This document shows, piece after piece, positions 31,796 to 42,264 of a stretch of 64,000 bases of DNA. The notes beneath the pieces are model-generated. The model ran no database searches, was not told the DNA's origin, and worked only from the letters and a program-made list of their open reading frames with translations. Both the position numbers and the translations under genes were made by a program. The stretch is taken from contig JAXBDG010000018.1 of the NCBI GenBank assembly GCA_036320915.1, positions 868,001-932,000 on the forward strand, given 5' to 3'. Within the stretch, counting starts at the first letter, position 1, and every line of letters starts with the position of its first letter. This stretch comes from Linnemannia elongata (lineage: Eukaryota; Mortierellomycota; Mortierellomycetes; Mortierellales; Mortierellaceae).

Positions 31796-32056
31796 TTACA
31801 TGTTGTTTCCACCACCGATGAGGACGACAACAACAACAACAACAACAGCAACAACAAGAACAATAACAACAACGACGGGTGCTGAGGAATATGGAGAAGG
31901 GAAGGAGACAGGTCTCGGCAGCACGACATAGAGAGGGGGAGGCGCCATTCCAACGAGGTCAAGGATTTCCGTGTAATCAGTGACTCTATCGGACATCAGG
32001 TCTCCGATCTCAGGCAGAGGCTGGTAAGCAATGCATGCGCGTCGTCTTGCGGACAT
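31796..32056 (-). CDS. Gene W: small protein with Val-rich hydrophobic tail, 86 aa
   Basis: MSARRRACIAYQPLPEIGDL starts a polar N-terminal half (SDRVTDYTEILDL). After a Pro-rich middle it ends in about 20 Val/Ile/Leu/Ala residues encoded by an interrupted GTT microsatellite. The tail could act as a membrane anchor, but it may equally be repeat noise. The N-terminus has a faint likeness to the U genes (ARR then SDR then TEY/TDYTE). Unrecognised otherwise; the start codon choice is the first ATG of the frame. Confidence 0.3.
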   Translation of the reverse strand: MSARRRACIAYQPLPEIGDLMSDRVTDYTEILDLVGMAPPPLYVVLPRPVSFPSPYSSAPVVVVIVLVVAVVVVVVVVLIGGGNNM

Positions 32057-32059
32057 GAC

Positions 32060-34190
32060 GAAAAACGGGTATGGTTTTGTTGTGTTATGTTGGGGGAGAC
32101 GAGAGTGGTGTGGCTGTGTAGGGGTTTGACGTTGTGGGCAGAGAAAAGACGAGCGATATGATGCGCGTTGTTTTGCGACTGAGTGGACCTTGGATAAGTA
32201 GAAGGAATGGATTTTAAACTTGATTTTTTTGGTTGTGTTTTTTTAGGGATGAAGCTTCTATAGGGCTCAGGGTTCGGTCTGTCTGGGATAAAATGACCAA
32301 TGATGTGTATACAGATCCGGGTGCATGATATGAGAGGTGAAAGAGTGGTTTCAGAATGAAGACATCATGAAGAGTGTGTTGGTTGGAAGGAAGTGAAAAA
32401 AAAGAAAGAAAAAAAAAAGTGGAATCTAGGAATTGCTTTTATAATAAAAATAGGAAGAGTGCTGCTTTAGCAATGTGGCACCGCATCTTTTTTTCAAATC
32501 CACATCCTCCTCCTTCGCTCCTCGTATCATCATCATCTCACATTAACATTCTCTGTTGTTCCTGGTGTCTGCTCATCATAACCGTTGGTCCCCTTATTCG
32601 CAAATAGGGCAACAAGGGGTGGAGGAAAAAAAAAAAGGAGCTTGACAAACATGTACCTCCTTGGGTCAGCCGCAAACAAAAAAAAAATCACCTCCTTGGA
32701 TGCACCTCATCGTTCTTTCTAATGCTCCTTTTGACCCTGTTCTCAATACCACTGTTCGCGTCGTAGCCTCTCCGCCATTATTCATCTATTATTGCAGCTT
32801 GCATAAAAAGGGCTTGCTCTTTGTTCGACTGAAAGGCAATAGCACTCGTCCAAAAAGGTCAATTTTGCGTAACAAAGAAAAATTCAAAAAGCCACTGTGT
32901 AAAATCAACTGGACAAGACAAAGTAAAAAATGGCCGATGGTTGGTCGTTAGTAACTGTTGCCAAATACGTAGACTTGAAGCGCATCGCCGCTGTTGCCCC
33001 GTCATCTCAAGTTACATCAACATTGATGTGCGGCTGCCCAGTTCTATCGGTTTCAACAACGACTAACAGGGGACAGAGTTGCCACAAGTGAAGGCGGTAG
33101 TGAGAAATAACATGATTTTACTTCATTTGTCTCCAACCTCCCCTTTTTCTTATTTTGACTCTCGTCCCCATTGCTTCGTCGTTATTGCTCCAAAGTGTTT
33201 CCCCTTGGTATGACACCATTTGCTCAAGGCAGACTAATGTTCACCGTTAATATTCGCCCTGCCGCCACCTTCATGGCCAATTTACGCAAATCCCTTATCA
33301 TTGTCCGCACCCTGTGAGAAGACGATAATCAAAAGAACTCTTTATTGTTCAAGTGAGAGCGCAAACGAGATAGAAAAAAAGGGGGAGTGAGAGAGAGAGT
33401 GTGTGTGTGTGAAAGGAGAGGAATAGGGATGAGTCAAATGAGATGCGCCAGTGGTGGGTGCCTAGGCTTGTAGAAGTACAGAGAGAAACAGGATAGTAAG
33501 ATAGGTAGAGGAAATATGAGCGTGCTAGAATTAGAGGATGATAGATACTTTTTGGAAAGGGGAAAGGGAGGCTCGGGTTAGTGGATGTTTGTGAGAATGT
33601 AGCTAGATGTATGTGCACAAACGAAATGAATGGTTGTATACATGTATGTGAGAGAGTAACAGAGAAGTCATGGTGTTCGAAAAAGGGCGGGCTGGTCTCT
33701 GAGCATCAAGCAAGACAAGGTAAGTGAGAGAAAGGAAGGGTGGGGTGTGAAGGGAAAGAGAGGAGGCAGCTTGTGCACGACTAAGTTGAATGGGTGATTA
33801 GAGTAAAGAGAAGGGGAGAAAGACCGTAACGTAGAAACAAGGGTAGCTGGTTGGAGAGCACCCAAAAAGGGTTTATGTGCGCGAGAGAAAAGGAAGGGGT
33901 AGAAAGGGAAGGGGTACTGTGGAATAGTATCTACTGAATGCTCAACCGTCAAAATAATTATTGTCGATGTCTGTTGTGATGAGCTGTGAAATATGTTGTC
34001 AGGATGGTTGTCCGGAGAGTGGTGCATTATTGTTTCTTCTAAACGGCGATGACAGGACTGATTGAAATGGGTAAAAAGAGAAAAAGGAGAAGATGGGCAA
34101 TGCGGATATTAACAATCAATCCAACTGACATTACATCCAAGCCATCCTCTGTATCCACGGCACAGGATGAACAAAGAAAAAAAACCGTCC
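32060..34190. other. Gene-poor region before the array
   Basis: No gene recognised in 2.1 kb. It includes A-runs, a purine-rich stretch (33350-34000) with (GA)n and (GT)n tracts, and short ORFs whose translations are low complexity. Confidence 0.4.
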
Positions 34191-34281
34191 ATTCTCCTCC
34201 CAATCTTAGGTTTTCGTTCGATAGTTAAATGAATCGAGTTGAATCCTATTCAATCCTTATTTCACCGTATACTTCCAATCA

Positions 34282-34300
34282 TTCTTCCTATATATAAGCC
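34282..34300 (+). promoter_or_regulatory. TATA-like box of P1
   Basis: CTATATATAAG about 70 nt before the former start codon, in the same relative place as TATAAATA in P2-P4. Confidence 0.4.
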
Positions 34301-34362
34301 AGTGCCCCCTTCCCCAGAACGAGTAAACCCACGAAAGAAAAAAAACCAATAACCAAACTGAC

Positions 34363-34605
34363 ATAGCTTACAACCACCACCGCGTTGTTCACCTGCCTCT
34401 TCAGGCTGATCTCCCTCCTGCACCACTCCCTGCCACCGTCACCTCATTCCCGGCCCTCCTTGTCGATCAGACTCCTCCTTCCCCTCCCCCTCTCCCCCCC
34501 ACTCATGAAGGCGGCGACGTCCACTTTCAAGCTCAACTCTATGCCGTTCAACTCCAGCTTCAAGCCCTGGTCATTAATGTGGCTAAGCAAGACTATTCTG
34601 CCTAA
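34363..34605 (+). pseudogene. P gene, copy P1, start codon lost
   Basis: Where the other copies read ATGGCTTA(C/T)AAC this one has ATAGCTTACAAC. The frame then runs for 80 codons without interruption, through the LPLQADLPPAPLPATVTSFPA block and the QLYAVQLQLQALVIN helix, to a TAA at 34603-34605. There it stops before the acidic tail seen in P2. No in-frame ATG precedes it after the nearest upstream stop. The long undisturbed frame suggests the start was lost recently, or that a non-AUG start is used. Confidence 0.55.
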
Positions 34606-35025
34606 AGACGAAAACGATGACATAATGATGGTTCATGAAGTCAAACAATAGGGGTCCCAGGACGAAAAGTAGTGTTTTTTCCCGAGCCGATTTTGTTCTT
34701 CATTTCCATTGTCCGTCACGCCTGTCCCATTGGCTCTCCTACCGTGTCCCATCTGTCAGCCTCACTTTCCGTTCTCTTTGGTCTGAAGCCACCCCCTCTT
34801 CTCCTTTTCAAAATACACTTTTTATTCTTCATCTTGTTTCCTTACCTCTTACTTCCCGTACCTCCCCTCATCACAAACTTTTGCTCCTCTCACCTAATTA
34901 CTTTTCCTCTCGCCATCCTTCATTTACATTTCCGAAAAAAATCCTCTTCAGAGACATCATGTATATACTTCTTTCTCCACCTCATCATTTTTTCTGACAC
35001 CAAAATAAACATATTTCATTTATAG

Positions 35026-36600
35026 CGACTACACCCACCACCCGCCACTTCCAAATGCACTCGACTTGGCGTTTGGACAGGGTCCACTGCTTTTCCCTGG
35101 TGAAATGTGTGAGGTAACAGAAAGAACAAACAAGTAGACGAGGCTGGCGGGAGCGTAAGGAAAAAAGGACAGGTCAGAGAGAAAAGAGGATACCTACCAT
35201 AAGCAGACCTTTTTTCTTCTATGGTTCCTACGCCCTTTTTGCGACAGAAGCGTTCGTCTTTCATGACTTCACTAGCCGTTTTCCACTTTCCCTTTTCGGT
35301 TACCGTCATCACCTTCTGTTACTCTCACCTTTTCTTATTGGCTGTACCTGAAACGAACTAGCTACTGGCGGTACCTGGGCCTTGGGGCGCGTAAAAAAGT
35401 ACATTAGCAATAGCAAGAACAAAGTGGACACGACACGAAGACCTTGATAAGCTACACCTTCTCCTTATCCTACTTACAGGCCAAACAAGAGGCCGTAGAA
35501 CGTGGTTTGGCGGCGCGTCGGTATGGGTGGCAAGTAGGTACAAGTGAGCAAGGTACACTACATCGATGCAAGACAGGTATGTAAAGCACGTATGATACGA
35601 TAAGGCGCAAGAGAGACAGAGCAAATGCGAGAGCAAAAGTGGGAAGAGTACGAGGAGAAACGAGCTGGTGTGCTCCCACTGTGGTACTCGCTCATATCAT
35701 TCACATGTGCAGAAACAGTCTTTCTCGCCTCTGGTTCGCTTTCCTTGCTGTTGTTGTTGTTGTATTGGTGAACCACCCACCGATCTCACTTTTGTCATTT
35801 ATCCTTCACACGCCTTTTCCTTTTCTGTTCTTTTTTCCTTTTCTATTACGCCCTTCCTTCCCTTCCTCGCCATTCCCTGCCCCGAATCTTCCCCCTCAAC
35901 ACTCGCCACAACCTCTTCCTTACTGTCCAGTACCCATCACCTTTCTCAACACCACACATCACCCACCATTGGGCACCCCCTTCCATCTGTTCATCGTCAT
36001 CTATCTCATAATAATAAAACTGCTCTCATCTCTCGCCACACTCACAATAACACACGGACGTGCTCTCATCCCTCAACTAATTAACTGATCTGAACTGACG
36101 GACAGAGAACATCTCATTCCTTGTAGTCATCGTCTTGTTGCTACAGGGACGCCGGGTTAATGTTCAAACCAGTTGAACGCTTCACTTCATTATGGGAGCA
36201 CCAGAGGGAGACAAGCAACACACTGGAGGGAAAAAAGAAACAACAAGGGGTGCTCTACTTTGTTCTCACATTGTCCATATGAAGGTTATGTGAGATGTGG
36301 ATGAGGGACAGGGACAAAGGGGCGAGCCGGGAAAGGGTCTTCCCATCCTTCCCTTTCTCCTTGGAAAAAATGCATTACAAGAAACAAGGATTAACAACAA
36401 AGTTGCTGAGAGGAAAGAAAACTACATCGTTGCCGCCACCACCACCACTCCTGTCTCCTTCACATTCGTCACTTCCTTGCTCTTTTTAAACTCATGTACC
36501 TCCCTCTCTCTCTTTTCTTCCATCGCTCATCTAATATACTTCCGTATTCAGAGCAGACGTTCCCCCAGTGCTTGATGTGAATCTCGTTTGTTGTTTATTT
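35026..36600. repeat. Spacer Q, copy 1
   Basis: Conserved 1.6-kb spacer also at about 46400-47995, 52890-54500 and 59760-61300. It contains an ACACCCACCACC segment after P, a (TTG)n microsatellite at 35748, ACACACGGACGTGCTCTCATCCCTCA and, near the end, a segment starting TTCATTATGGGAGCACCAGAGGGAGACAAG. In this copy the last segment reads as an ORF interrupted by TGA at about 36291-36293. No known gene is recognised. Confidence 0.6.
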
Positions 36601-36774
36601 CTCATGGCTTGTGTTTTGGTTTGCGGAGAATGAGTTATGGAACGGTTGTGTTAAGGTAACGAAGGTAATTCTATGTTTTTTTGTCAGGTATATTAAGCCT
36701 ATAAGATGGAAAAGGGTATGAGAACAGTGTGTGTGGACTGGTGGGTATCTATGGGATTATCGCTCAAAGCTTAG

Positions 36775-37329
36775 GACCGGTGCTGGTGCCGGTGCTGGCG
36801 TTGGTGTAGTCGGCGAGGGTCATGGGGGTGTCGTGGAGGTGTCATGGAGGTTGATCGAACCGCCGATTAAGTCGTAGTGTTCGTCACCGTAGTACTTGTA
36901 ACCGTGGCAGTAGAGATGCTGGCCGCAACGGTTATAGTAGCCGTATGGGTTTCCGGCGGGATCAGCAAAGACGCTGCTGCTGCCAGAGGTGTCCGCGAAA
37001 AAGGAGGCTGTTTAGGCAACAACCATGACTTCATCGGGCTGGTAGGCCTGGTAGGGGTCTTGAGGCCAGACTTCAGGGGTGCCGATTTCCAGGGTCATGA
37101 ACTGGTCATCAAGGTTCGTCATATCGTCCTCCTCCTCGTTGTTGTAAGAGATGACTGTTGGGGTAAGGAAAAAGTAGTGTTCTTGATGGTGGTGTTGACC
37201 GTGATCGAGGGTGGGCATATTGCCTTCGTCCTGGGGGTATTCAATAACGTCTGGTGAGAGGAAAAGTGGTTGATGAGTAGATTCAAAGGAGGAGAGGTTC
37301 TGGCTGCGAGCTCGTTGCATTTGAGACAT
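36775..37329 (-). pseudogene. R gene, copy R1, early stop
   Basis: Starts MSQMQRARSQNLSSFESTHQ and continues through a His/Gln stretch, NEEEDDMTNLDDQFMTLEI and YQPDEVMVV. At about 37012-37014 a TAA stands where R2 and R3 have a Glu codon (VTEPTSFFAD). Homology continues in the same frame beyond it to about 36775, so 105 of about 190 residues would be made. The family has an acidic middle and a Phe/Tyr/Gly/His-rich C-terminus ending in a His-Gln repeat; no known domain. Confidence 0.5.
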
Positions 37330-38110
37330 GTCCGTCTTGGAGGTGTATGGGGGTCGTTAAGCGTTAGGTGTAGTGGTGGGGGAGTAGTGGAGTGGAGAGA
37401 AGGAAAGGGAAAAAAGGAAAAAAAAACTTGAGAACAGCGGACGAGGATGTATAACGAAAGGAAGAGATCAAGTTGGGTTGGTTGTATAAATGCTGCTGTT
37501 GTAAACAAAGGGCAATGCTGATCCATGGGCCACAATATTAAAAACAAATGCCCTTCTATGTGTTGTGTTGTGTCTGTGAATGTGTTCCTGTGTAATTGTG
37601 TGGGGTGCAGTGAGCTAGGCTGTCTGACCAGTCTGTCTGTCCGTCTGTCAAACAGTCAGTCAGTCAGAGCAAAAACCTTGACGGATGGGATGGGCTCGGT
37701 CGTTTCTTCCCTTAGCTCACAGTTTGCTAATATTTGTTGCATATTGGGCAAGTAGGGCGGTCTTGTGCTGCTGCTGACCACAAATCTTTCTCTGCCCTTT
37801 CTATTGTTTGTGCTCACCCAACCACGCCTTTCTTGCCTCAAGCGAAGAAAAAGAGAGTGAGGAGGACTAAATAGCGATAAAGAAAGAAGAGAGGTAATAC
37901 ACAAAGAAGAAGGAACAAAGGGCAACAAGTATTAGTCTTGGCCTATGAGGGGCGTGCTCATGGTTGCACCCATTCTATTTTAATGTCGGGTTTTATTTCC
38001 TCTCTCTCTTCTTGTCAACAACAACAACAATAAGCAACAATGGCGACAACGACCCCATCACAGCAACCCCATACACACCTACCAAGACAACAATTGCTTT
38101 CATCTCAGCA
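37330..38110. promoter_or_regulatory. Divergent R1-S2 intergenic promoter region
   Basis: A 781-bp spacer between divergent R and S starts. The equivalents are 772 bp (unit 2) and 777 bp (unit 3). It shares GGGGTGCAGTGAGCTAGGCTGTCTGACC, a TCTGTC/AGTCAGTCAG repeat (37620-37672), GGCTAAATAGCGATAAAG and TCTATTTTAATGTCGGGTTTTAT. Length and landmarks are conserved, as expected of a shared control region. Confidence 0.5.
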
Positions 38111-38632
38111 ATGGTATTCAACTTTGCACGACTCATTCGACCTCTGGGGCCTGCTGATCCCGAGATCGATCCCGCGTATCTCCCAGACAATATCACCTCA
38201 TACACTGAGGGCCCGGTCACCGAACCCGCCACGAACCAATCGCCCGAGGTTCAAAGCGATCCCCCTATCCGTTTCCAAGTTCTCGGCATTGATGCCGCAG
38301 CTGCTCAGGCCGAGTTCGATCAGGATTTCACTTTTATAGGAGAGGTCCTCGTTGCTGACTTTATCGGGGAGAAAGCGTTTGATGGATTACCATGCCAGTG
38401 CCGCATAACCATGCCCTTCTTGCCTGCTGTCTGTCCTCCTGGAAGCATGCTGCACTGTCCTATCGTTTCTCTCTTCGCGTTGTATCTTCCCCTCCTCTTT
38501 TGTACTTTGTACTTTTCCTTTGTGTGTATGTACCCAACCTGTATCTTCATTCTTCTCCATCTCCATATTATTACTTCCCTCCCAACTCGCAATATAAATT
38601 TGTCTTTGTTAGGAGCAAGTGAGATCAAGTGA
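38111..38632 (+). CDS. S gene, copy S2, stop codon replaced, 173 aa
   Basis: MVFNFARLIRPLGPADPEID and the next 67 residues follow S1. At 38372-38374 the TAA found in S1, S3 and S4 (TGA in S5) is AAA, and the frame continues for 86 more residues. The extension is rich in Phe, Leu, Ile, Val and Cys (SLFALYLPLLFCTLYFSFVC) and looks membrane-spanning. The same post-stop frame is open in S3, S4 and S5. The upstream region is the R-S divergent promoter, not the S1-type promoter. It could be an extended protein or a damaged copy. Confidence 0.45.
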   Translation: MVFNFARLIRPLGPADPEIDPAYLPDNITSYTEGPVTEPATNQSPEVQSDPPIRFQVLGIDAAAAQAEFDQDFTFIGEVLVADFIGEKAFDGLPCQCRITMPFLPAVCPPGSMLHCPIVSLFALYLPLLFCTLYFSFVCMYPTCIFILLHLHIITSLPTRNINLSLLGASEIK

Positions 38633-38755
38633 GATCTAATCTTATCTGATCAAGCGATGCAAAAACGCGACTATCGGAGCAAGACAGGCTACTGCTTGAG
38701 CATTTTTAGTTGCGCAAAATGATAGAGGGGAGGGTCGTCCAGAATGTTAGAAGGC

Positions 38756-39040
38756 TGCATCGAATAATAGAGTGGCGAACCGAATAATAGAGGGGGTGGG
38801 CCGAATAGAGGGGTGAGCCGAATGATAGAGTGGTGAACCGAATGTTAGAAGGTGAGCCGAATGATAGAAGGTGAACCGAATGATAGATAGAAGTTGAACC
38901 GAATGATAGAAGGTGAACCGAAAAATAGAGGGTGAACCGAATAATAGAGAGTGAACCGAATGATAGAAGGTGAACCGAATAATAGAGGGTGAACCGAATA
39001 ATAGAGGGTGAACCGAATGATAGAGGGGTGCACGGAATGA
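38756..39040. repeat. 19-bp minisatellite, about 14-15 units
   Basis: The unit is close to GGTGAACCGAATGATAGAA, with variants (AATAATAGAGG, AAAAATAGAGG, one enlarged unit at about 38880). The homologous place in V-U copy 1 (about 21610-21640) has a single unit-like sequence, so the array expanded in this copy only. A minus-strand ORF through it (SIIRFTLYYSVHLLSFGS repeats) is a by-product. Confidence 0.9.
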
Positions 39041-39794
39041 AAAAGGGATTGTGCATGCAAAAGGAAAGGATATGCATAATTGTCTAGGCTTGCCTGCTCT
39101 TTCTATTCAGCACAACATCTGCAAAAAATAAAAAAAATAAAAAAAAAATGAACCCTGTTTTTTGCATGGGCAGGAGAGTTTTGGCTATGGCGAAATGCTT
39201 CTTCGCCGTTTACTTTTCTGGAGTAGGCTTACAACTAGGAGAAGTGCGGGGAGGGAAAAAGGCTATGTGTGACCCATGGGGACATTGTATTAAACACGGG
39301 AATAGTACGACAAAACAAACCAAAATGGCTGTAGCCCTTGACCAAAATATTCCGCGGGGTAGAAGGAAAGAGCGAGTAGTTACATGAGATCGATGCGCAC
39401 CATAAGAGCGAGCCAAGGAAAGAATAAAAAAAAGTGAATCGTAGAACATTAGAGACAATTACCATTAGGTGAGGGCGAGTATGTAAACTTATAGAGCTGT
39501 CTTCACAGATTTACGATAGGAGTTATGACAAGCGGTTTGAGAGGAGAACGACAATAAGATGCAGGAAAGGCGGCATTTGTAGTCGCTAAGATCTGAGAAA
39601 TGAAAATGCACAAAGAAAAGCAACTTCTCGTCTCTGGTAGCTGTTAGAGAAATCCCATCGTCCTATTCTCTCGCCCAAATGCTCCGGCCGAAGTGAAAAA
39701 AGGACATCATAGAGTTGTGATCGTTTGGCGAAGAGATAAACAACAAGTCACTCTCGAAGGCCAAAAAAGGGGAGGAGACGGTTATATTCGACTC

Positions 39795-40169
39795 TCAGCA
39801 AGAGAAGCCCAGGAGGGAAGGATGTATGGCTGAGTAGTCACAAGAGACAAACCAGGGAGGATGGTGGCAAAATGACAAGAAGGATGAAAATGGCATTGGA
39901 GGGGGAAGGTTGAGGGACTGCTCCAGCGGACAGCCAAGGATGGCGCAGACGGATGGGCGATAAAGAGGGGCAGATGGATCAGACAACAGGGTGGTAGGAT
40001 TGCGAGGAGACACGGCGTCAGGATAGCGAGGACGACAGGGCAGAATCATAAAATTCAAGGACTGTTCTAACGGACAACAAAGCATGAGTATCAAATCGAG
40101 ACAAGGGGTGGTTCGCCTACGATGAAGATCTCGATGGAGGGATGCGGTACTGCTGACAGAGGATTCCAA
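39795..40169 (-). CDS. V gene, copy 2, 124 aa
   Basis: Uninterrupted frame MESSVSSTASLHRDLHRRRT to the end, with CPLEQSLN twice (residues 32-39 and 80-87). This is an internal repeat also visible at DNA level (GGxTGTCCGxTxGAxCAGTCC). Cys-rich (about 9 Cys), no signal peptide, no known domain. V1 carries a nonsense codon in the second repeat. Evidence that it is a gene is limited to the open frame and its overall conservation. Confidence 0.35.
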   Translation of the reverse strand: MESSVSSTASLHRDLHRRRTTPCLDLILMLCCPLEQSLNFMILPCRPRYPDAVSPRNPTTLLSDPSAPLYRPSVCAILGCPLEQSLNLPPPMPFSSFLSFCHHPPWFVSCDYSAIHPSLLGFSC

Positions 40170-41566
40170 GTACCCTTCTCACTCTCCTCCTTCCATCGGA
40201 AATTCCTCCCTCCCTTGGTATTTTAGCAATTCCAGCAATTGGGCGGGAGTGAGTGAGAGTGAGAGAAGGAAGACGAGTTCCTTTTCTTTCTTTCTGTGTC
40301 TAGGTCCATGTATAAGGCACACATGCATTGGACCCATTTGATGATTCAGATGACGATGGTGCTGTTTGAAATGAAAGTTACACAACACACAACACAACGG
40401 TCTTTACCTTTACTCTTGTTACTCGTCCCTCACATCTCTCGTTCTTCTTCGCTCTTGATTACTCTCTGTCTGTCAGTCAGCGACTTTGTCTCCTCAACCT
40501 TGTCCCTCTGTTTTGTGTGCTCACGCACTTCTTCATCACATAAACATAACAACATAGCCGCTTTTTTGCGGATACTTGCCATAACATACACAAATACACC
40601 CACACTAATGAGCAAGAGTGAGACAGAGAGGCAGAGAATGAGAAGGGGAGACAAAAGAAGGAAACAAGGAAAGAAAAAATAACAACAACAGCATTTTGAG
40701 AGGGTGGTGCTGTTGAGTGCTCACTCTCTCTCTTCGGTTTTTATTTTACTTGGAATGAATGGAGGAGCACCAGAGGCAAATGAATGCAGATGTGTGATAT
40801 TGAATGAGGGAAATGAACGATGCAATGAATGAATGACTGTAGGTTGCATCCTTGGTCCTCCTTTCCTACCCACCTTCGCTTTGTCAATTTTTGTCGTTTT
40901 TCCATTCAATCATCCCCTCCATTCATTTATTCCCGCTCTCTCCATTCACTTGCTCGCTTGACCTCATTGTTGTTGCCCCTGTTGGTGCCTGGCTCAGTCA
41001 GTTGCTTAATATTTGTGGTTTAGTTTATGCTCATCCATGCCTTGGAGGACCCTTTTTTTTGTATTTTTTTACTTTCCACCCTTTTACAACCTCGCTGACC
41101 TCAGCTCAGAAGCCGAAAATGACCTAAGGCCAAAAAGCCTATGGCTGTTATGATTTTGAAGACAAAAAGGGGGATGAAATTCTTCTACAAAGGTTTGTCA
41201 GGGCAAAGGGTCATGTTGAAAACGAGGGATACTGCTGCTGTTGTTTGTTGTTTTTGTTGTTTTGTTCAGACGGTGGGCGACATTGAGGGTCAAGAGAAGA
41301 AAAAATAAAGAGCTATCGATTCAATGGGTGTTGGATGGTATTGAATAGCCCCTAACAAACATGCACTTCGACTGAATGGGAACTGAATGAGGATGTGTGA
41401 AGACGCGCTCTTGACCCACCCTCTCATTTCATTTCATTTTCTGCTAACCAATAGTCGACAACTTCAGAACAAATGTTTGAACAAAGGACCACAAACAACT
41501 TCAGATGTGGATGCCAAAATGGAACCCCGGAGCAGCATGGTTGACAGCGGATATTAAAAAAAACGT

Positions 41567-41576
41567 ATAAAGTCTT
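41567..41576 (+). promoter_or_regulatory. TATA-like box upstream of U copy 2
   Basis: ACGTATAAAG about 215 nt before the U2 start, in the same conserved segment as 23551-23560. Confidence 0.35.
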
Positions 41577-41787
41577 GCTCTGATAATTTCTTTTCTTCTC
41601 TCTGATCCTTTGTGCCTCTTTACTCTTAACCCTACTTGCTGCTCGATCTACCATTCTCTTCTCTCGCCCTCTATTATCTATTATCACATAACTCACCCAC
41701 AGCACTCCTTTCCATTCTTATCAACCTGCCCCCCCCCCTCTCTCCCTTCGATCCACACCCAGCTGTAGCTGTACCACATCTGCCACC

Positions 41788-42264
41788 ATGTTTACAAAAT
41801 TAACAGCACGACGATCGCGCTTGAACGTACTTGATAGCGATAGCGATCGCGAAATGAATATTGAGGTCACCGAGTACGGACTCCCTTTGGACGTTGCGCT
41901 TGTGCCTGCCGTTGCTCTTGCCATTGATGTTGGCCTTGCGATGATACCTATGGGACCTTTCCTTCCATCACCACCACCACTCTCTCCGCCACTACCAGGT
42001 GCGGCTACACCGATGGTTTTAGATATTCTTGGACTCAACCCTCCCTTAGAGGCTGCGAATGATGTTGCTGGCATCGTCATTCCGGAGCCCATCGCTGAGG
42101 AGCAGGAAAGCGGGCACCATCACTACCAACAATATCAACATCAGCGGAATTTCCCTCCTCCCACCTTTCTTCAACAAACGCACCCTACCTCTTTCCCGTC
42201 CTCTTCATCAGCAGAGGGAGGAAGAGTCGCAGTCGACTCTTCAGTCACAAATTCAGCTCTCTGA
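41788..42264 (+). CDS. U gene, copy 2: small Pro-rich protein, 158 aa
   Basis: Same GCCACCATG start and identical first 40 residues (MFTKLTARRSRLNVLDSDSD onward) as U1, followed by the Pro-rich centre, PEPIAEEQE and His/Gln region. The C-terminus differs: a Ser-rich stretch and VDSSVTNSAL, because this copy keeps about 30 nt missing from U1. Conservation is highest at the N-terminus, which argues for coding constraint there. Unknown function. Confidence 0.6.
   Translation: MFTKLTARRSRLNVLDSDSDREMNIEVTEYGLPLDVALVPAVALAIDVGLAMIPMGPFLPSPPPLSPPLPGAATPMVLDILGLNPPLEAANDVAGIVIPEPIAEEQESGHHHYQQYQHQRNFPPPTFLQQTHPTSFPSSSSAEGGRVAVDSSVTNSAL

Noticed and set aside
35016..35312. Minus-strand ORF beginning MMTVTEKGKWK in spacer Q
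   Set aside because: The start is conserved in units 1 and 2, but units 3 and 4 carry different A-run lengths that shift the frame, and the C-terminal parts do not match.
38740..39050. Possible CRISPR array
   Set aside because: Units are contiguous variants of a 19-bp minisatellite without unique spacers, and the genome is eukaryotic.
38706..39077. Repetitive minus-strand ORF (SIIRFTLYYSVH repeats), at first sight a repeat protein
   Set aside because: It is the translation of a 19-bp minisatellite. 19 is not a multiple of 3, so the peptide repeat is a by-product, and the homologous V-U copy lacks it.
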